From: Turbatrix aceti
Taxonomy: Eukaryota; Nematoda; Chromadorea; Rhabditida; Panagrolaimidae
DNA: 64,000 nt
Assembly: GCA_963969345.1 (NCBI GenBank)
Contig: OZ017770.1
Span: 7,635,246 to 7,699,245, forward strand
Reading direction: 5' to 3'
In this document: positions 63,270 through 64,000 of the stretch, piece by piece
Layout: every line of letters starts with the position of its first letter
Position numbering within the stretch: the stretch's first letter is position 1
Made by a program: the position numbers and the translations under genes
The notes under the pieces: model-generated
Database searches by the model: none
Seen by the model: only the letters and a program-made list of their open reading frames with translations
Told to the model about the DNA's origin: nothing

Positions 63270-64000
63270 TTAAAAACGGCGGCGTTGAGCATTTACGTAT
63301 TCAACGTTTATGGCACTTGGCTGGACATCTTGCTGGTCGCCGGATGATGACACAGGAACCGCTGACGGGGGGTTAACCACGCTGGAAGATGCACCAACGC
63401 TGGGGTATCCACCAGCGTTTGTGGGAAGCGCTTGTGATGCTATAGGAGCTGGCGCCGGCGCTGTTACTTCAATGGGAACGGCGACAGGAGCAGCGGCGGG
63501 GGCTGGAACCTGTACAGGAACAGGAACGGGTATACGTGCTGGTGCTGGTGCTGGTGCTGGTGCAGGTGCTGGTCCACCGCGAGTACTGGCAGCACAGTGA
63601 GCGCAGGAACCAGGCATGCCGGGATCGCCATTAGGACCAGGAGGACCAGGGAGACCTGGATTTCCGTCGTCACCGCGCTCTCCAACTGATCCACGAACTC
63701 CAGGAGGACCGTTGATGCCGGGCTTTCCGTCATGTCCTCGTGTACCTGGCTGGCCTCGGGGGCCGATGCGACCTGTAGGGCCTGGGGGACCAACGGGAGC
63801 TCCGTTAAGTACCTAAAAAAATTTTTTTTATACAAATTATCCTTTTGGGGCAGGTAGGTAAACTCACTCGACCACGATCACCAAGAGTACCCTTCTCACC
63901 GGGAGGTCCGGGTTCGCCACGCATGCCAAGGGGTCCCGGAGGACCGGGACGATTGTCATCTCCCTTGCGACCAGCCCGGCCAGGGGGGCCAATTGGGCCA
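63270..64000 (-). CDS. Nematode cuticle-type collagen, 3' part
   Basis: Two exons seen (63868 to the window edge, and 63270-63812), joined in phase; the N-terminal part lies outside. The Gly-X-Y domain is clear: [20 protein letters not shown], then [20 protein letters not shown] and [19 protein letters not shown], with a few breaks such as [10 protein letters not shown]. The helix closes on SCAHC, the paired-Cys cluster that cross-links cuticle collagens. The C-terminal non-collagenous part is unusually long (about 110 residues) and begins with a Pro-Ala run ([14 protein letters not shown]), then Pro-Val repeats and a Ser-rich tail ending VNAQRRRF. It would be secreted by the hypodermis into the cuticle. 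Which col subgroup cannot be told without the N-terminus. Confidence 0.9.

Overview
The window is eukaryotic and almost certainly nematode. Genes are split by short introns (about 45-70 bp) with GT/TTTCAG borders, intergenic DNA is very AT-rich, and the gene set includes a cuticle-type collagen, a FMRFamide-like peptide precursor and a Cys-rich protein resembling nematode CPG4 proteins. Most gene models below were joined by hand from splice sites and reading-frame phase; exon lengths sum to whole codons in each complete model. I cannot name the species.

Layout. 1-9.2 kb: the last exon of a fatty-acid elongase (ELO) gene, a decayed Tc1/mariner element with intact 27-bp ends, a C-type lectin gene, a STAR-type KH RNA-binding gene whose KH exon is split by a 389-bp hAT-like MITE, a near-identical second copy of the ELO last exon, and an FLP neuropeptide gene. 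9.6-16 kb, minus strand: a divergent ionotropic-receptor-like channel, a membrane-anchored MAPK-like pseudokinase and mitochondrial dihydrolipoyl dehydrogenase; a small orphan membrane protein lies on the plus strand between the last two. 17-23 kb, plus strand: the flippase subunit CDC50/TMEM30, a type I TGF-beta receptor kinase and an orphan signal-peptide/transmembrane protein. 23-28.4 kb, minus strand: three secreted or membrane proteins, mostly orphan. 30.5-35.6 kb: an Egr-family zinc-finger factor with a 2.8-kb intron. 36.7-37.9 kb: a PAF-acetylhydrolase-like protein lacking its catalytic Ser.

38.2-50.9 kb is the main structure: a type II phosphatidylinositol 4-kinase gene whose fourth intron is 10.25 kb and holds a complete 2243-residue rootletin gene on the opposite strand. 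52.1-55.4 kb is an RGS plus Ras-binding-domain protein (RGS12/RGS14/loco-like), possibly continuing to PTB-like exons at 59.9-61.1 kb. 61.3-62.3 kb is an SRA1-like gene with a GC-rich, promoter-like insertion in an intron, and the window ends in a cuticle collagen.

The genes are mostly functionally unrelated. Recurrent themes are fast-evolving secreted or receptor proteins (lectin, ionotropic receptor, TGF-beta receptor, orphans), two predicted pseudoenzymes, and local rearrangement by DNA transposons and segmental duplication at the left end. No CRISPR array, rRNA or tRNA was recognised.
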